A stretch of DNA of 64,000 nucleotides from NCBI GenBank assembly GCA_035235625.1, contig CP141142.1, positions 51,873,644 to 51,937,643 of the forward strand, in the 5' to 3' direction. How positions within the stretch are numbered: position 1 is the first letter of the stretch; each line of letters begins with the position of its first letter. Below are positions 35,985-47,928 of this stretch, one piece after another. This DNA comes from Saururus chinensis (taxonomy: Eukaryota > Streptophyta > Magnoliopsida > Piperales > Saururaceae). A model generated the notes under the pieces. It saw only the letters and a list, made by a program, of their open reading frames with translations. It was not told where the DNA came from and made no database searches. The translations under genes and the position numbers were made by a program.

Positions 35985-38900
35985 ATGTCTGCTCCCGAAT
36001 CATCACGGGAAGAAAATGTATACATGGCTAAGCTGGCCGAACAAGCGGAGCGATATGAAGAAATGGTGGAGTTCATGGAGAAGGTTGCCAAGACGGTGGA
36101 TGTTGAGGAGCTCACTGTGGAAGAGAGAAACCTTCTTTCAGTTGCTTACAAGAATGTGATTGGTGCCAGAAGGGCTTCATGGAGGATCATTTCCTCTATT
36201 GAGCAGAAAGAGGAGAGTAGGGGCAATCAGGATCATGTGGCAGCAATTAAGGAATATAGGAGTAACATTGAGGCTGAGCTCAGTAAGATCTGTGAGGGTA
36301 TTTTGCGTCTGCTGGAATCTCATCTCATCCCTTCCTCAACAGCAGCAGAGTCAAAGGTGTTTTACCTCAAGATGAAGGGTGATTATTACAGGTACCTTGC
36401 TGAGTTCAAGACTGGAGCTGAGAGGAAGGAGGCTGCGGAGAGCACATTGTCTGCTTACAAGGCTGCAGAGGTTTTCTTTATGTTTTCTTCCTTGTAATTA
36501 TATTTTGTTCATTGTTGGAAGTGGGTATTTTGTAATTTTATTTCATTAGGGATTAAATTATTGCTATGTTATGTTCAAGGATATTGCTGCGGCAGAGCTT
36601 GCTCCTACTCATCCAATAAGGCTGGGACTTGCACTTAACTTTTCAGTATTTTACTATGAAATTCTCAATTCCCCAGATCGTGCATGCAGTCTTGCAAAAC
36701 AGGTGTGTCTTCTTGTATTTGTATATCCTGCCATCACTTTTCACGGAGGCTGTTTCTATTTAGTTGCAGATCTTATGATATTTTGAACATTAATTTTCTA
36801 TTTTTTGCTTCTTATTTTAAATTAAATTACCTTCTTTGTGTGCTTGGCATTTTTATATGCCAAGTACCCTGTCGCTGGTTGCCCAGTGAAGCTGATGTTT
36901 GTTTGTCATGCTATGCTAGAAATCCTGGAATCTTTTATTGTACTTGTAGTTGTTCTGCTTATTACTCTTTTTTGTCTTCCAGTTATTAATATCTTCAGCT
37001 TTTATCATTGGCATCCAGTTTATATGCATTCACATTGATGATAGATATAACAAATAAATTCATCAAACGCAAGCGCTGAAGCCTTTTATATGGTTCTCCC
37101 TCGCCATGCTTTGTATTATCTTTCATTGGAGATATATATGTGACCTAAAGATAAGATATATTGGAGATATTGATAAAAAAATATCAGTGACCCAAAAATG
37201 TTTTCACGAGTAATTTGTTAATCTAAGCATATATTAGCATCTGAAAGCTCTAATTCTAATCTCAAAGAATCATAACACCATAAGAATACACTTTTACTAA
37301 AATAAATTTGGAATATATGATTAATAATAATAAAGAACAAGTTTGAAGGGAATATGTTGTATACCTGTTGTCTGCTAGGGATTTCCATTGTAGGTGAAAG
37401 GGAAGAATAGATAGATTAGGGCTAGAGAAAGCTAAATTAAACTAAGGAACTCTAATTTCCATTGATGCGAGACTTAATGAATTTGGGCATAGCCCGTACA
37501 TATATATGGAGAGGACTTAATGGGCCTCCTAACAAATAATCCTAAGCCCACTAATAACATTTAAAGACAAATAATTTTATGCTAATTACTCAATTACCTA
37601 ATTATCTAATAAGTAAATAAGCAAATTCTAATTATACTAACCGGAAAGACGGACCCGACCCCCAAGGCTGGTCATAACATTCCACCTTTGTTTCCGCTCC
37701 ACCTTGCCCTTGTGGTGATCATTGATACTTGTGCCATAGGAAAGTAGTACGCTGAAACAGTCCATGAAATTGTTGAATTTGGGTTGCGCCTTCTCGCCCT
37801 CGTTTTTCACAGGCAATCCTATTACAAAGTGGCCTCCCACAATTTCAACCCGCTGGAGTATGGATGCTAGTGAGGGAGGAGGTGACAAAGCGAATTTTTC
37901 CAGCAAGATAGTTGTCATGACTGCTTTGTTCTCGACAAAGATAACTGCAATTTTTTGTTTCAGTTTGGCCAAGGAATCTGTGTAATTCTTTGGCAGCAAT
38001 GGAGGATGTGATGGTGCACAAGAAATGGGAAGAGGCTCTGATTCAATGTTGTAGACTTGTTGTCTACAAGGCATTTCCATTGTAGGTGAAAAGGAAGAAG
38101 AGATAGATTAGGGCTAGAGAAAGCTAAATTAAACTAAGGAACTCTAATTTTCCATTCATATGAGACTTAATGAATTAGAGCATATCCCCTACATATATAT
38201 AGAGAGAGGTTAGTGGGCCTCCTAACAATTGCCTAATTACCCTTTAAGTAAATAAGCAAATCCTGATTATACTATGAACCTTAAAGGTGGACTCTACCCT
38301 TAAGGCGGGCCATAACATAATATCAAGCCTCCTAACAATTGCCTAATTACCCTTTAAGTAAATAAGCAAATCCTGATTATACTATGAACCTTAAAGGTGG
38401 ACTCTACCCTTAAGGCAGGCCATAACATAATATCAATGATTAATTGGAGAACATGATGTTATGCATTTAAATAAAGCTTCAAGTCAAAACAGAATACACA
38501 ATGGAACATGATAATGTTTTGGTCGCTGCTATCGAGAAGATGCAAGAAAGGGCGTTGGAGTGTCAAAATGTTGTCAATAGGTGCTTAGAAGGGCGCTGGA
38601 AGGTGGTTGTTGGTCCTAGATGTTGACAAGTATATAAGATATATCATCAAGATCTGAGATACATATAAGATATCACAGATATATATGAGATATTGGGGAA
38701 GATACGATCTTCCCCCATATATCTTGTATCAGTCAAGCGACAAATACAAATACATGGGAGATATTGTGAACAATGTTCGTCTCTAATGGGTCATCTATGT
38801 GGATGTCATTGTCACTGCAAATTTATGCACTTAGGTTCATGGACTCATTTTAATAATTATCATTTGATTGATGCTATTTGCCTATTTTCCTTGGTGATTT

Positions 38901-39888
38901 CTCTTTCCATTAAAACTTCAAATTGACGGGTAATAGTAAATGTGTAACTGTGGGGGTCTGTCAAAGATGTATTTCTTTTGAATCAAAAATTATTAAAATG
39001 AGTCCCTATTTTTTCTTAATTCTTTCTGTTTTCTTGAAGTTTAGCTTTACTTGGTTGATATGCATTTTTGCTCCGCGTACGCTTTTATTAATCAATATTT
39101 GCAAGGTTTTTATTGCAAGACACACATCTTCTGTTCCCATAATTTTATCTCGTGATGCTTATGATTGTTGTTTTATGCTTGTATATTGCCTTTTTCTTTA
39201 GTGGGTTTGTCAATGTTGACTTCATTGTTTGTTAGTGATGGTTGTTTTATTTTCTGAATGCTATTGAAGGTCAATCACTTCAGAGCTTGATTTGTCATCA
39301 TTTTAGTTTTTTAATCTAAGTGGACTTGGATCTATAGGCATATAGTGAGTCCCTTAGTTCCAAAAACACAATTCTAGATTAAATCAATATTATGGATACT
39401 TATAAATCATTTGTATATGATTAGTATATAACCATGTACATCACCACAACCTGATAATCAGGACAATGTAAATTCTGATTTGCTATGTAGATCTATATTA
39501 ATATAACAATATAAAATTATGTATTGTCTCACTGAGTTATCTGTATAACGAAAATATCTTAATTTCTTTTTCAAACGAGGAATGTTTTTTTGTTTTTCAT
39601 TTTAAGTGGATGTAACATTGTGCTTCATTTGCGGAGTAAGTTATTTCCTTCCTGTTGCCAAAATTATCGTGACGTATACTGTGTGGTATATAAAACAATA
39701 ATGCAGCTTATAATTTTGGAAGTGGATTATTGTTGTGTTTTTCACCATGTGATGCTGATACTCTATTTCTCCAGGCATTTGATGAGGCAATCTCCGAGCT
39801 TGACAGTTTGGGTGAGGAATCTTACAAAGACAGCACATTGATCATGCAGCTTCTTCGAGACAACTTGACACTCTGGACCTCTGATATC

Positions 39889-39942
<54 letters not shown>

Positions 39943-40090
39943 AATATATATATATATATATATATAATCTGTGCTGTTGATAGTTTTAGTTGCAGCATTT
40001 ATAATAATGTCTGATGTTTCAATGATGTAGGAGGATGCTGGGGACGAGATTAAAGAAGCTCCAAAACGTGAATCCGGTGAGGGACAGTGA
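35985..40090 (+). CDS. GRF-like: 14-3-3 protein (general regulatory factor)
   Basis: Four coding exons (35985-36470, 36580-36702, 39775-39891, 40031-40090) join in phase 0 to 261 aa, the usual family length. 14-3-3 dimers bind phosphorylated Ser/Thr motifs on client proteins in cytosol and nucleus. Both family signatures are present: [10 protein letters not shown] (about 42-51) and [20 protein letters not shown] near the C-terminus. The phosphopeptide groove segment YYRYLAEF is intact and the tail is variable ([19 protein letters not shown]). An internal exon boundary at SLAKQ|AFDEA is typical of plant non-epsilon members. Intron 2 is enlarged to 3.07 kb by a miniature LTR element. The exon 3 donor is ACA|GTCTCT, a poor match to GTRAGT and the first unit of a CT microsatellite. 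Introns were inferred from protein continuity. Confidence 0.96.
37355..38317 (-). mobile_element. TRIM-like miniature LTR retrotransposon in 14-3-3 intron 2
   Basis: Two direct repeats (37355-37679 and 38047-38317) flank 367 bp. Read on the minus strand each repeat runs TGTTATG...TACAACA. On that strand the right-hand repeat is followed by TTGAATCAGAGCC, close to the initiator-Met primer site, and the left-hand repeat is preceded by the purine tract AAAGGTGGAA. GAATA (37350-37354) and TAATA (38318-38322) form a 5-bp target duplication with one mismatch. The right repeat lacks about 55 bp present in the left. No gag or pol domain is seen, though a minus-strand frame (38080-37637) crosses the interior. 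Confidence 0.8.
38217..38436 (+). repeat. 110-bp tandem duplication of an LTR end
   Basis: 38217-38326 and 38327-38436 are identical except for one base by my reading (GGCGGGCC versus GGCAGGCC). The unit comprises the outer part of the right TRIM-like LTR plus 9 bp of flank, so it arose after insertion and recently. Confidence 0.93.
38690..38735. repeat. Hairpin with GGGGAAGAT/ATCTTCCCC stem
   Basis: GATATTGGGGAAGAT, ACG, ATCTTCCCCCATATATC forms a near-perfect stem with a 3-nt loop inside 14-3-3 intron 2. Surrounding AGATAT-rich DNA may extend it. Possibly a MITE end; no function is evident. Confidence 0.65.
39893..39965 (+). repeat. CT/TA compound microsatellite at the intron 3 donor
   Basis: A (TC)n run with one interruption (39893-39944) continues into (AT)n (39946-39965). 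Its first GT is the splice donor of 14-3-3 exon 3. Such runs change length easily. Confidence 0.97.
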
Positions 40091-40824
40091 AGAATGTCGG
40101 TTGCACTAGTGTTAGGTGTTATTGATTTGTGGCAATAATTTATTTCGGGACAGATATCAAAAGTGGTTTGTCTTAGATAGTCATAGTGTAAGAATGATGA
40201 GTTTTAAAGCCAATGGTTTGTTATGGATTTATTTCTAAGGAATTAATGCAAAGAACGTGCTATGTTGTAATTTTTATGTTCAGTTAATCAAAATGTTGTT
40301 TATATAGTCTGTCTGTCTGCTTCTTTTGTATGGAGGAGGCTGCGAAAAGTTAGATTTTTTTTATGATGTGAATGTTAAATTAAAGGGCGTTTCCCAAGAA
40401 GGACAAATAGCTTAACTAATTCATTAATAGGTCCACATTAAAATTAAATTATCAAGTTCACAGAGTAAAATTAAACTGTACATAAGAGTATAATTTTACT
40501 ATTGTTGACTTGTGATGAATTTTTTTGTAAAGCCAACATAACCAGTAAGTTAGCCTAAGGACCTCTTAAAACCCCATTACCTCTCTCTAAAAATATAGAA
40601 AAAAGGAATTCAATATCCATCATCATGAATGGCTCAAGCCATAATAAGTGAGAAGCTATATGATATCTCCTCCAAAGAACCAGCAGTCATCCATATTTTA
40701 CTATTATCGTAAACCATAATAATAAATTTATACTATCCCAGCAGTAATCCATATTTTACTATTGTCCTATAGACCTATTGGTAAATATGGATGACCGCTA
40801 GGTCTTAGCAGGAATTAACATAAT
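40091..40824. other. 14-3-3 3' UTR and downstream spacer
   Basis: The 3' UTR probably runs to about 40.3 kb, as AT-rich sequence without other features. Two related TATTTTACTATTRTC phrases at about 40695 and 40750 form a small local repeat. No gene is seen. Confidence 0.5.
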
Positions 40825-40962
40825 TACTCCCTCCGTCCTATATTAATAACTCCAATAGGATAAAAATGTTGTTCTTTATTACAATGGAATTCAGCATGGG
40901 ATCTATTTTGTGTCTTTGTTGATGGGTACGAACGTGAATCTGTTGATGGATACGTGAGTAGC

Positions 40963-41824
40963 TGTTAGCCCCTCCACTTTTTGCTTAGACAAGGGGGCGG
41001 CTACCCCCTATACTTGGCAGCGGACAGCCAAGTTGGCTTGGGAGACGGACAGCATAGGCAGCCCCTTGGGCACAGTTGGATGTTGGGAGCAGCATTGGAG
41101 CGGTTCCGGATGAGCACTCGCCTTGCGGAGCAAGCTGAGGCATAGTCCCTGCGCGGGCAGGACTCCTAGTGGTGTGTTGGGCACCACAACACCCTAGGGA
41201 CGGACTCCTAGAAGCGCTAGGACACAGGGAGGCAGCACAACCCGACTCCTAGTACAGATAGGAGACGATGCACAGGTTTCCTCGAATGACAGAACTCTAG
41301 AAGCTGATGGACGCTGGACTCCTAGTCGAAGTCGGAATCCTTCACAGGTTTCCTAAGTTGGTTGGGGCGACCCTCACAGGTTTCCTAGGCTGGCTAGGAT
41401 GACCATGGACTGGGAAGAGTTGGGACAGGGAGAGACACTGTATTTGCTTGGGCTGGGACTGTATTCCTAGTGGGACTCAGACTCGTATGTTGAGTCTATA
41501 TAAGGGGGAAGGCTGGGGGCGACCTGGGCATTTAGAAATCCAGGAATCCAGAGAGAAAGAGAGAGGACGAACCAGAGAGAAGGTGCTCCCTCTCTGCCTG
41601 CGATCTGTTGGTCAGCCCCGCCCCTTCTCCCTGCCATTGTAACCGACGGATTGTGTTTACAAGCATTGGGCGGAGCCCCTTTGCACCAAAGAAGGCTGAG
41701 TAGGCTGTTTACTTGTTTTCCCCTGCGCATACGAGAGGGAAGGACGGAGAGTTGGCTGCTGGTTGTGCGAGACAGCCAGGCCATCACAGGCGAGGACGCT
41801 AGAGAAAGCTCCACCCCTGTGACA
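40963..41824 (+). repeat. 5' LTR of the gypsy element
   Basis: TGTTAGCCCC...CCTGTGACA, 862 bp. A TATATAAG motif at about 41496 is the likely TATA box of the element transcript. Confidence 0.96.
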
Positions 41825-41825
41825 G

Positions 41826-41844
41826 TTGGTTCCATTGCCGGGAT
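41826..41844 (+). promoter_or_regulatory. Primer binding site of the gypsy element
   Basis: TGGTTCCATTGCCGGGATA starts 4-5 bp after the LTR terminus. It begins TGG, complementary to a tRNA CCA end, and continues like an acceptor stem and T-arm. It is not the initiator-Met type; I cannot name the tRNA with confidence. Confidence 0.6.
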
Positions 41845-43495
41845 ACGAACGAACCAGGTATGTTCCAGGTATTCTTGTAGGGCATTTGACGACCCTAGAA
41901 CCCAGGTTTCCTTGCTGAATCGGACAGCGAAGGAAACACCATGACCGGCTCCATGTTGACACGGTTGATGGAGGTGGAGACGAAGATGGAAGCTCTGAAG
42001 TTGGCTCCAGGGACGCTGGCTGATGTCCAGGCTACCTTGCATTCTGTCCAGGAACGTATTGCAGCCTTTGACCAGCGTCTCTCCTTGCTGGAGATAGGCG
42101 CCTATGCGGATGATGCCGGAGAAGGCACTTCCACCGGAGGTGCTGCTCGAGTTGCCGCGGACACCCTTGCTACGAAGGAGTACACAAGGGAAAAACTACG
42201 AGATCTGAGGACCAAAACTGATGAGAAGGTGCAGGAATTGACGGACAAAATAGCCCTCCTTGAGTGCGCTGTTTTGAACTCATCACCTGCAGGATCAGAG
42301 GCGGAGACCAGATCCAAGACAGGGCAGTCCATGAAGAAAGCGAAGGTACCTGAACCGAAGTCCTACTCTAGTTCGCAGAGCGCTAAGGACATCGAGAACT
42401 TCGTTTGGGATATGGAGCAGTTTTTCGCGATTACCCATACTGTGGACGAGGAGAAGGTTATGGTGACGAGTTTGTATCTCTTAGGAGATGCCAAACTTTG
42501 GTGGCGAACCAGGCTGGAAGATGACGCTGCTGCTGGGCGTCCCCCTATCCAGACCTGGGCGTTGATGAAGAAGGAACTCAGGGAGCAGTTCCTCCCCACG
42601 AACACGGCATGGGTTGCACGAGACTCTCTCAGGAAGCTGAGGCAAACGGGGACAGTCAGGGAGTATGTTAAACAATTTCAGTCCCTCCTCTTGGACATCA
42701 AACACATGACAGAGGAGGACAAGTTGTTCAACTTCCTGACCGGTCTTCAGAATTGGGCGCAGAACGAGTTGAGGAGGCAGAACGTACGTGATCTCCCTTC
42801 AGCCATCACAGCGGCTGTAAGGCTGGTTGACTACAAGTCCAAACCAGCCACACAGAAATGAGATAAGGGGGCCTCTTCCTCTAAGGGCGGACGCAGACAG
42901 AATGGTGGGAACGGTGAGGCATGCAGGAATGACTCTAAGGGGAGGCGCAGTGAACAGGCTGAACCCAACAAATCGAAGGGGATAGCCTGCTTCATCTGCC
43001 AAGGTCCTCATCTTGCCAAGGAGTGCCCAAAGAGGGAGAAGCTGAACACTGTGGTTGTGGAGGATGGCTCTTCTTCGGAAGAGGAGGTCACTGCCCGTAT
43101 GAACCCCATGTAGATTGTGAGCGCTATCCGAAAGGAGAAGGCAGATCATAGCGGGCTGATATACGTTGAGGCCATCCTAGACAAATAGCCAGTACGGGCG
43201 CTGGATGACACAGGTGCGTCCCATAATTTCCTTGCAGAGAAGTGTGTGAAAGCTTGGGGTCTGAAGACGGAGAAGGCTCAAGCCCGGATCAAGGCAGTGA
43301 ACTCAGAGGCAGCCCCTGTCCTGGGAGTTGTCCATGACTTGCCAGTGCGGATTGGCGGTTGGACGGGCAGAGTAAACTTCACTGTTGTTCCCTTGGATGA
43401 CTTCGAGTTGATCCTTGGGCTGGACTTCATGAGATTGGCTAAGGTGTCCGTGATGCCACACCTTAGGGGAATCCTCATCGGTGACGAGAGGGTAC

Positions 43496-44914
43496 TGATA
43501 AGTATGAAATCTATATCTATTTTATATGCCTTTTTACCTTATTTGCTAGTATAGATTAGGTTAATTTAGAGTTAATTATGGTTTATTTAGATTAAGATAG
43601 ATATTAGTATTTTAGTTTAATTATTAATGATTTTGTAGTTATTAATTGTTTAGACATGTATTTAAATCAAGATGGAATTTTAATTATATTCTACATGTCT
43701 AAAATATGGTATTTTATGTTTTGTAGGTAAAGTGCGCTTATCGAAGTACTTGAACGATGTTTGAAATGATCAAAAATAGTCTTCACATGCTTTAAAGTGA
43801 TTTGGACAACTTTTTGGAGTAATGAACAAGTTAGAAATTAATATAAACACGAAGGAAAGCTTAATGAACAGAATATGAACTGTCCAGGAAAACAGAAACA
43901 CTGTATCCGATCGATCGGGCTGCAGGGCGATCGATCGGGATAACGTGAATTCAGATAAAAATACAGTGTATCCGATCGATCGGGCATTCGGGGCGATCGA
44001 TCGGCATAACGTGCAGTTTCCTTGTTTGACCCAAATTCCAATCCTTTTCATATTGGACTTCTTCCTACGGATCTTATGCCTATAAAAAGACATATTTGGC
44101 TTAAAATTGGGGGGATTCCAGTAGATTTTAAGAGGAGAAAAAGGAAGAAGAAGATGAAAGAGAATTCAAAGCTTTTAATGGAGATTCAAGTGTTTTCTTC
44201 TACCATGGAAGGCTAGACTTTTCTTTTACTTAGGAGTTGATGAAGCTATAGATAAGTTTCAGTTTCTTTTCTTTTTAATTTAGATCTCAGTTGTGAATAA
44301 TGACAATTGTATGATATGGATTTCCTTTTTAATGGAAGAGCTTTTAATGTTTATTCAATTCTATGTTGATTTATTGTCTTGTAGATGATAGATTGATGTG
44401 GTTTTGATATTTTCATCGATTCTAATTTCTGTGATTTAGATGAGATGGTCATACAATAGTTTTAATGTTCAGATAATTAATGACTTGGATGAGTTATACT
44501 AAGATTAGACGGGTCATGCCTATAGCTAGTTTAGTGTAGATGATTCGTGCTATTGTCGAAGATAGTTCATGCCATGGAAGTTAATTAATGATTCTTTTTG
44601 AAGTAATTCTAGCTTGTAGCTGAGAATACTTGTTCATGTTCACACTAGATTTAGATTAAGAGTTAAGGAATTGTTATGGTTCTATAGTGGATTCAATTTC
44701 CTAAGTAATTTCCATCAAATTAATCTCTTATTTTAAACTAGTTGATTCCTTTCTTTTGCTTAATTTAAGTTTAAGTTTATTTTAATTTTCATTCAGTAAA
44801 TTCTTCTTTAGATTTAGTGATAATCCATCCGTCTCTGAGGTTCGACAACCCTTAAATACTTATCCTAGTACAATTACCTTGTACACTTGCAAAGGGTTTA
44901 ATTATAAACGATCA
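43496..44914 (+). mobile_element. Solo LTR (1.42 kb) nested between protease and reverse transcriptase
   Basis: It starts TGATAAGTATG and ends ATAAACGATCA, with GGTAC duplicated at 43491-43495 and 44915-44919. It has no coding domains. The ending (CTTGTACACTTGCAAAGGG...GATCA) resembles LTRs of the Athila/Tat group of gypsy elements, an inference from memory. It contains four CGATCGATCG motifs. Confidence 0.85.
43909..44006. repeat. Paired CGATCGATCG palindromes
   Basis: Two related blocks, each CCGATCGATCGGGC then a 4-8 bp spacer then GGCGATCGATCGG and ATAACGTG, lie about 65 bp apart inside the nested solo LTR. The pattern is a tandem duplication of a palindrome pair. Confidence 0.85.
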
Positions 44915-47910
44915 GGTACCATGCTTTGTTGCTTAGAACAAAAGTGAGACAGAGGTGCAGGTTGTGTTTGCGCTTCAGCTGAAGAAAGGCCTTGAGCAGG
45001 GCCATAAGACCTACTTGGTCACGATGGTGGAAGTTGAGAACACAGCCCTGGACGTTCTAGAGAAGGTGGAGATGTTGCTGAGCAAGTTTGCAGATGTGAT
45101 GCCACCAGAGTTGCCGCAGACCCTCCCACCACGACGGGCTGTAGACCATGCGATTGAGTTGATTCCAGGGACTCGTCCTCCAGCCAGAGCCCCTTATCGC
45201 ATGGCTCCACCAGAGTTAGCAGAGCTCCGGAAGCAGCTTGACGAGCTGTTGAAGGCGGGCTTTATCAGACCATCTAAGGCTCCCATCGGAGCCCCAGTCC
45301 TATTTCAGCAGAAGCAGGACGGTTCCTTACGATTATGTGTGGACTATCGAGCACTGAATCAGATTATTGTAAAGAACAGGTACCCAATCCCTCTTGTGGC
45401 TGACTTGTTCGACCGCTTAGCGAAGGCTTCCTACTTCACAAAGCTGGATCTCAGGTCAGGTTATTGGCAGGTGCGTATAGCTGTGGGTGACGAGGCGAAG
45501 ACAGTGATGGTGACACGCTATGGGCTGTTTGAGTTTCTGGTTATGCCCTTCGGCTTGACAAACGCACCACCCACCTTTTGCACGCTGATGAACGATGTAT
45601 TCAGACCCTACTTGGACCGGTTTGTGGTTGTTTACCTTGATGATATAGTGGTGTACAGCGCTACCTTGGATGAGCACGTTGGCCATCTAAGGATTGTGCT
45701 GGAAAGGCTAAGGGAGCACAAGCTATTTCTGAAGCTTGAGAAGTAGATCGAGTTCCTCGGACATTGCATAGCGGACGGTAGTGTAAGGATGGATGGGCGG
45801 AAGGTCAGGGCCATTGCTGAGTGGCCAGTCCAGACTAAGGTGACAGAGCTGAGGTCTTTCTTGGGACTTGCAAACTACTATCGAAGGTTCATCAGGAATT
45901 ATTCGAAGAAGGTAGCAGCGCTGACCGACCTTCTGAAGAAAGACAGGCCTTGGTGCTGGGCTGAGGCGTTCCAGGTAGCGTTTGAGCGGCTTAAGGATGC
46001 CATATCCTATGAGCCTGTGCTCAAACTTCCAGAGTTCGATGCGTCCTTTGAGGTGCAAACTGACGCTTCTGATCGGGCAATTGGAGGTGTGTTGATCCAG
46101 TCTAATCACCCTGTTGCATATGAGAGCCGAAAGCTCAACGAGACCGAACAGAGATATTCAGTCCATGAGAAAGAGATGACTGCAGTTGTCCATTGCCTTA
46201 GAGCGTGGAGACATTACTTGCTGGGAGCAAAGTTCCTTATCCGGACAGATAATGTAGCCACGAGCTACTTCACGATGTAGAAGAAACTCTCTCCCAAGCA
46301 GGCACGTTGGCAGGAATTTCTGGCTGAGTTCGATTTCATGTTGGAGTACAAGCCGGGCAAAGCCAACATTGTGGCTGATGCTCTCAGCCGACAGACTGAT
46401 CCAGAGGCAACAATGGCGGCTTTAGTGAAGGTTGTAAGGGACATGTTGGACCAGATACGAGCAGCTACAGAGAACGATCAAGTCTGCCTTAGGCTGATCA
46501 AATCCGTGAAGGATGGGTCTACACGGAGATTTTGGTTGGAACAGGGGGTGCTGTATGCGAAGGGAGGATGACCCTACATCCCCTTGGCTGGCGGTTTGAG
46601 GCGCCGGTTGCTGAGAGAGACCCATGATTCTGCGTGGGTAGGTCACCCCGGGCAAGAGCGAACGCATGCTCTCTTGTCCCGGAATTACTTCTGGCCGTGT
46701 ATGCTGGAAGATGTTGAGCATTATGTCAGGATGTGTATGGTTTGCCAGCAAGACAAGATAGAGAGGCAGAAGGAAGCGGGCATGCTGCAGCCCCTTCCCA
46801 TTCCAAACCGACCTTGGGTCAGCTTGTCCATGGATTTCATAACTGGTTTACCGATTGTGCAGGGATTCGGATCGATCATGGTGGTTGTAGACCGCTTCTC
46901 CAAGTATGGGACGTTCATAGCAGTCCCAAAGACTTGCAGCGCTGAGACGGCCGTGGACTTGTTTTTCCGGAACGTTGTCAAGTATTGGGGACTGCCTGTG
47001 GACATCGTAAGCGACAGAGACACTCAATTCACAGGCAGGTTTTGGACGCAGCTATTCGAGATGTTAGGCACTCAGCTTAACTTTTCGAATAGCAATCACC
47101 CTCAGACGGACGGGCAGACGGAGCGGGTGAATGCTATCTTGGAGGAATACTTGCACCACTTTGTCACAGCGAACCAGAAAAACTGGGTAGACTTGCTGGA
47201 AGTCGCTCAGTTTTGCTATAACCTACACATGAGCTCAGCCACAAGGAGCAGTCCTTTTGAGTTGGCCACCGGCCAGCAACCTCTTACACCAGCGGATGTG
47301 GCCTTACAACGGACAGGAGGCAGGTGTCCCGCTGCCTATCGCTTGGCAAGAGGGCAAACTGAGATAATGGAGGAAGCGCGTGACTGCTTGGCCAAGGCAG
47401 TCAAGCATATGAAGAAGTATGCGGACAGAGACCGGAGACCTCTTGAGTTTCAGGTTGGGGACAGAGTTATGCTGAAACTTACTCCCCAACTTTGGAAGAA
47501 GCTGCAAAGGAAAGACGTGCACAAAGGGTTGATACAGCGGTACGATGGGCCCTTTGAGGTGAAGCGACGAGTTGGCCAGCTAGCATACCAACTCTTGTTG
47601 CCTGAACGCTTCAAACTTCACCCAGTTTTTCATGTCAGTTTTCTGAAGCCGTTTCATTCAGACTTAGAAGATTCCAGCAGAGGTACTTCGAAGAGAGCAC
47701 TGCCTACGATTAGAACCTGTTTTGAGAAGGAGGTTGACGCTATCCTGGACAGCAGAGTTGAAGGGATGAGCAGGAAGAATAGGAGGATTTTCTACTTGGT
47801 TAAGTGGAAGGGTCTTCCGGAGTCAGAGAACAGCTGGGAGCGAGACGTCGCGTTATGGTAGTTCGAAGACAAGGTTTGAGAGTACTTAGCTTCGACGGGG
47901 ACGTCAAAGG

Positions 47911-47928
47911 GATTGGTTGGGGGAGGCC
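47911..47928 (+). other. Polypurine tract of the gypsy element
   Basis: A purine-rich run GGGGGAGG lies 2 bp before the 3' LTR start at 47929, overlapping the end of the old polyprotein frame. Confidence 0.75.

Larger units (their letters stand above)
41941..47879 (+). pseudogene. Gypsy gag-pol polyprotein, one frame with eight stops
   Basis: Gag runs from 41941, with a zinc knuckle CFICQGPHLAKEC (C-X2-C-X3-H-X4-C) at 42988-43026. Protease (DDTGASHNF, about 43204) follows, then after the nested LTR reverse transcriptase (YLDD, 45633-45644), RNase H ([11 protein letters not shown], about 46056), integrase with a His/Cys zinc module (about 46620-46755) and catalytic Asp-Asp-Glu regions (MDFITGLP, SDRDTQF, TERVNAILEE), and a chromodomain (FYLVKWKGLPESENSWE, about 47790). 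Removing the nested LTR and one target copy leaves gag and pol in the same frame. Stops lie at 42859 (TGA), 43111, 43186, 45744, 46278 (all TAG), 46569 (TGA), 47859 (TAG) and 47877 (TGA). There is no frameshift, which is unusual for a dead element. Confidence 0.93.

Noticed and set aside
37637..38080. Minus-strand open frame inside 14-3-3 intron 2 as a host gene
   Set aside because: It begins in one LTR and covers the primer site and purine tract of a miniature LTR element, so it is element sequence without a recognised domain.
41448..42042. Frames on both strands across the 5' LTR of the gypsy element, and the equivalent ones at 48273-48844
   Set aside because: They recur in both LTRs and lie in non-coding LTR/leader DNA.
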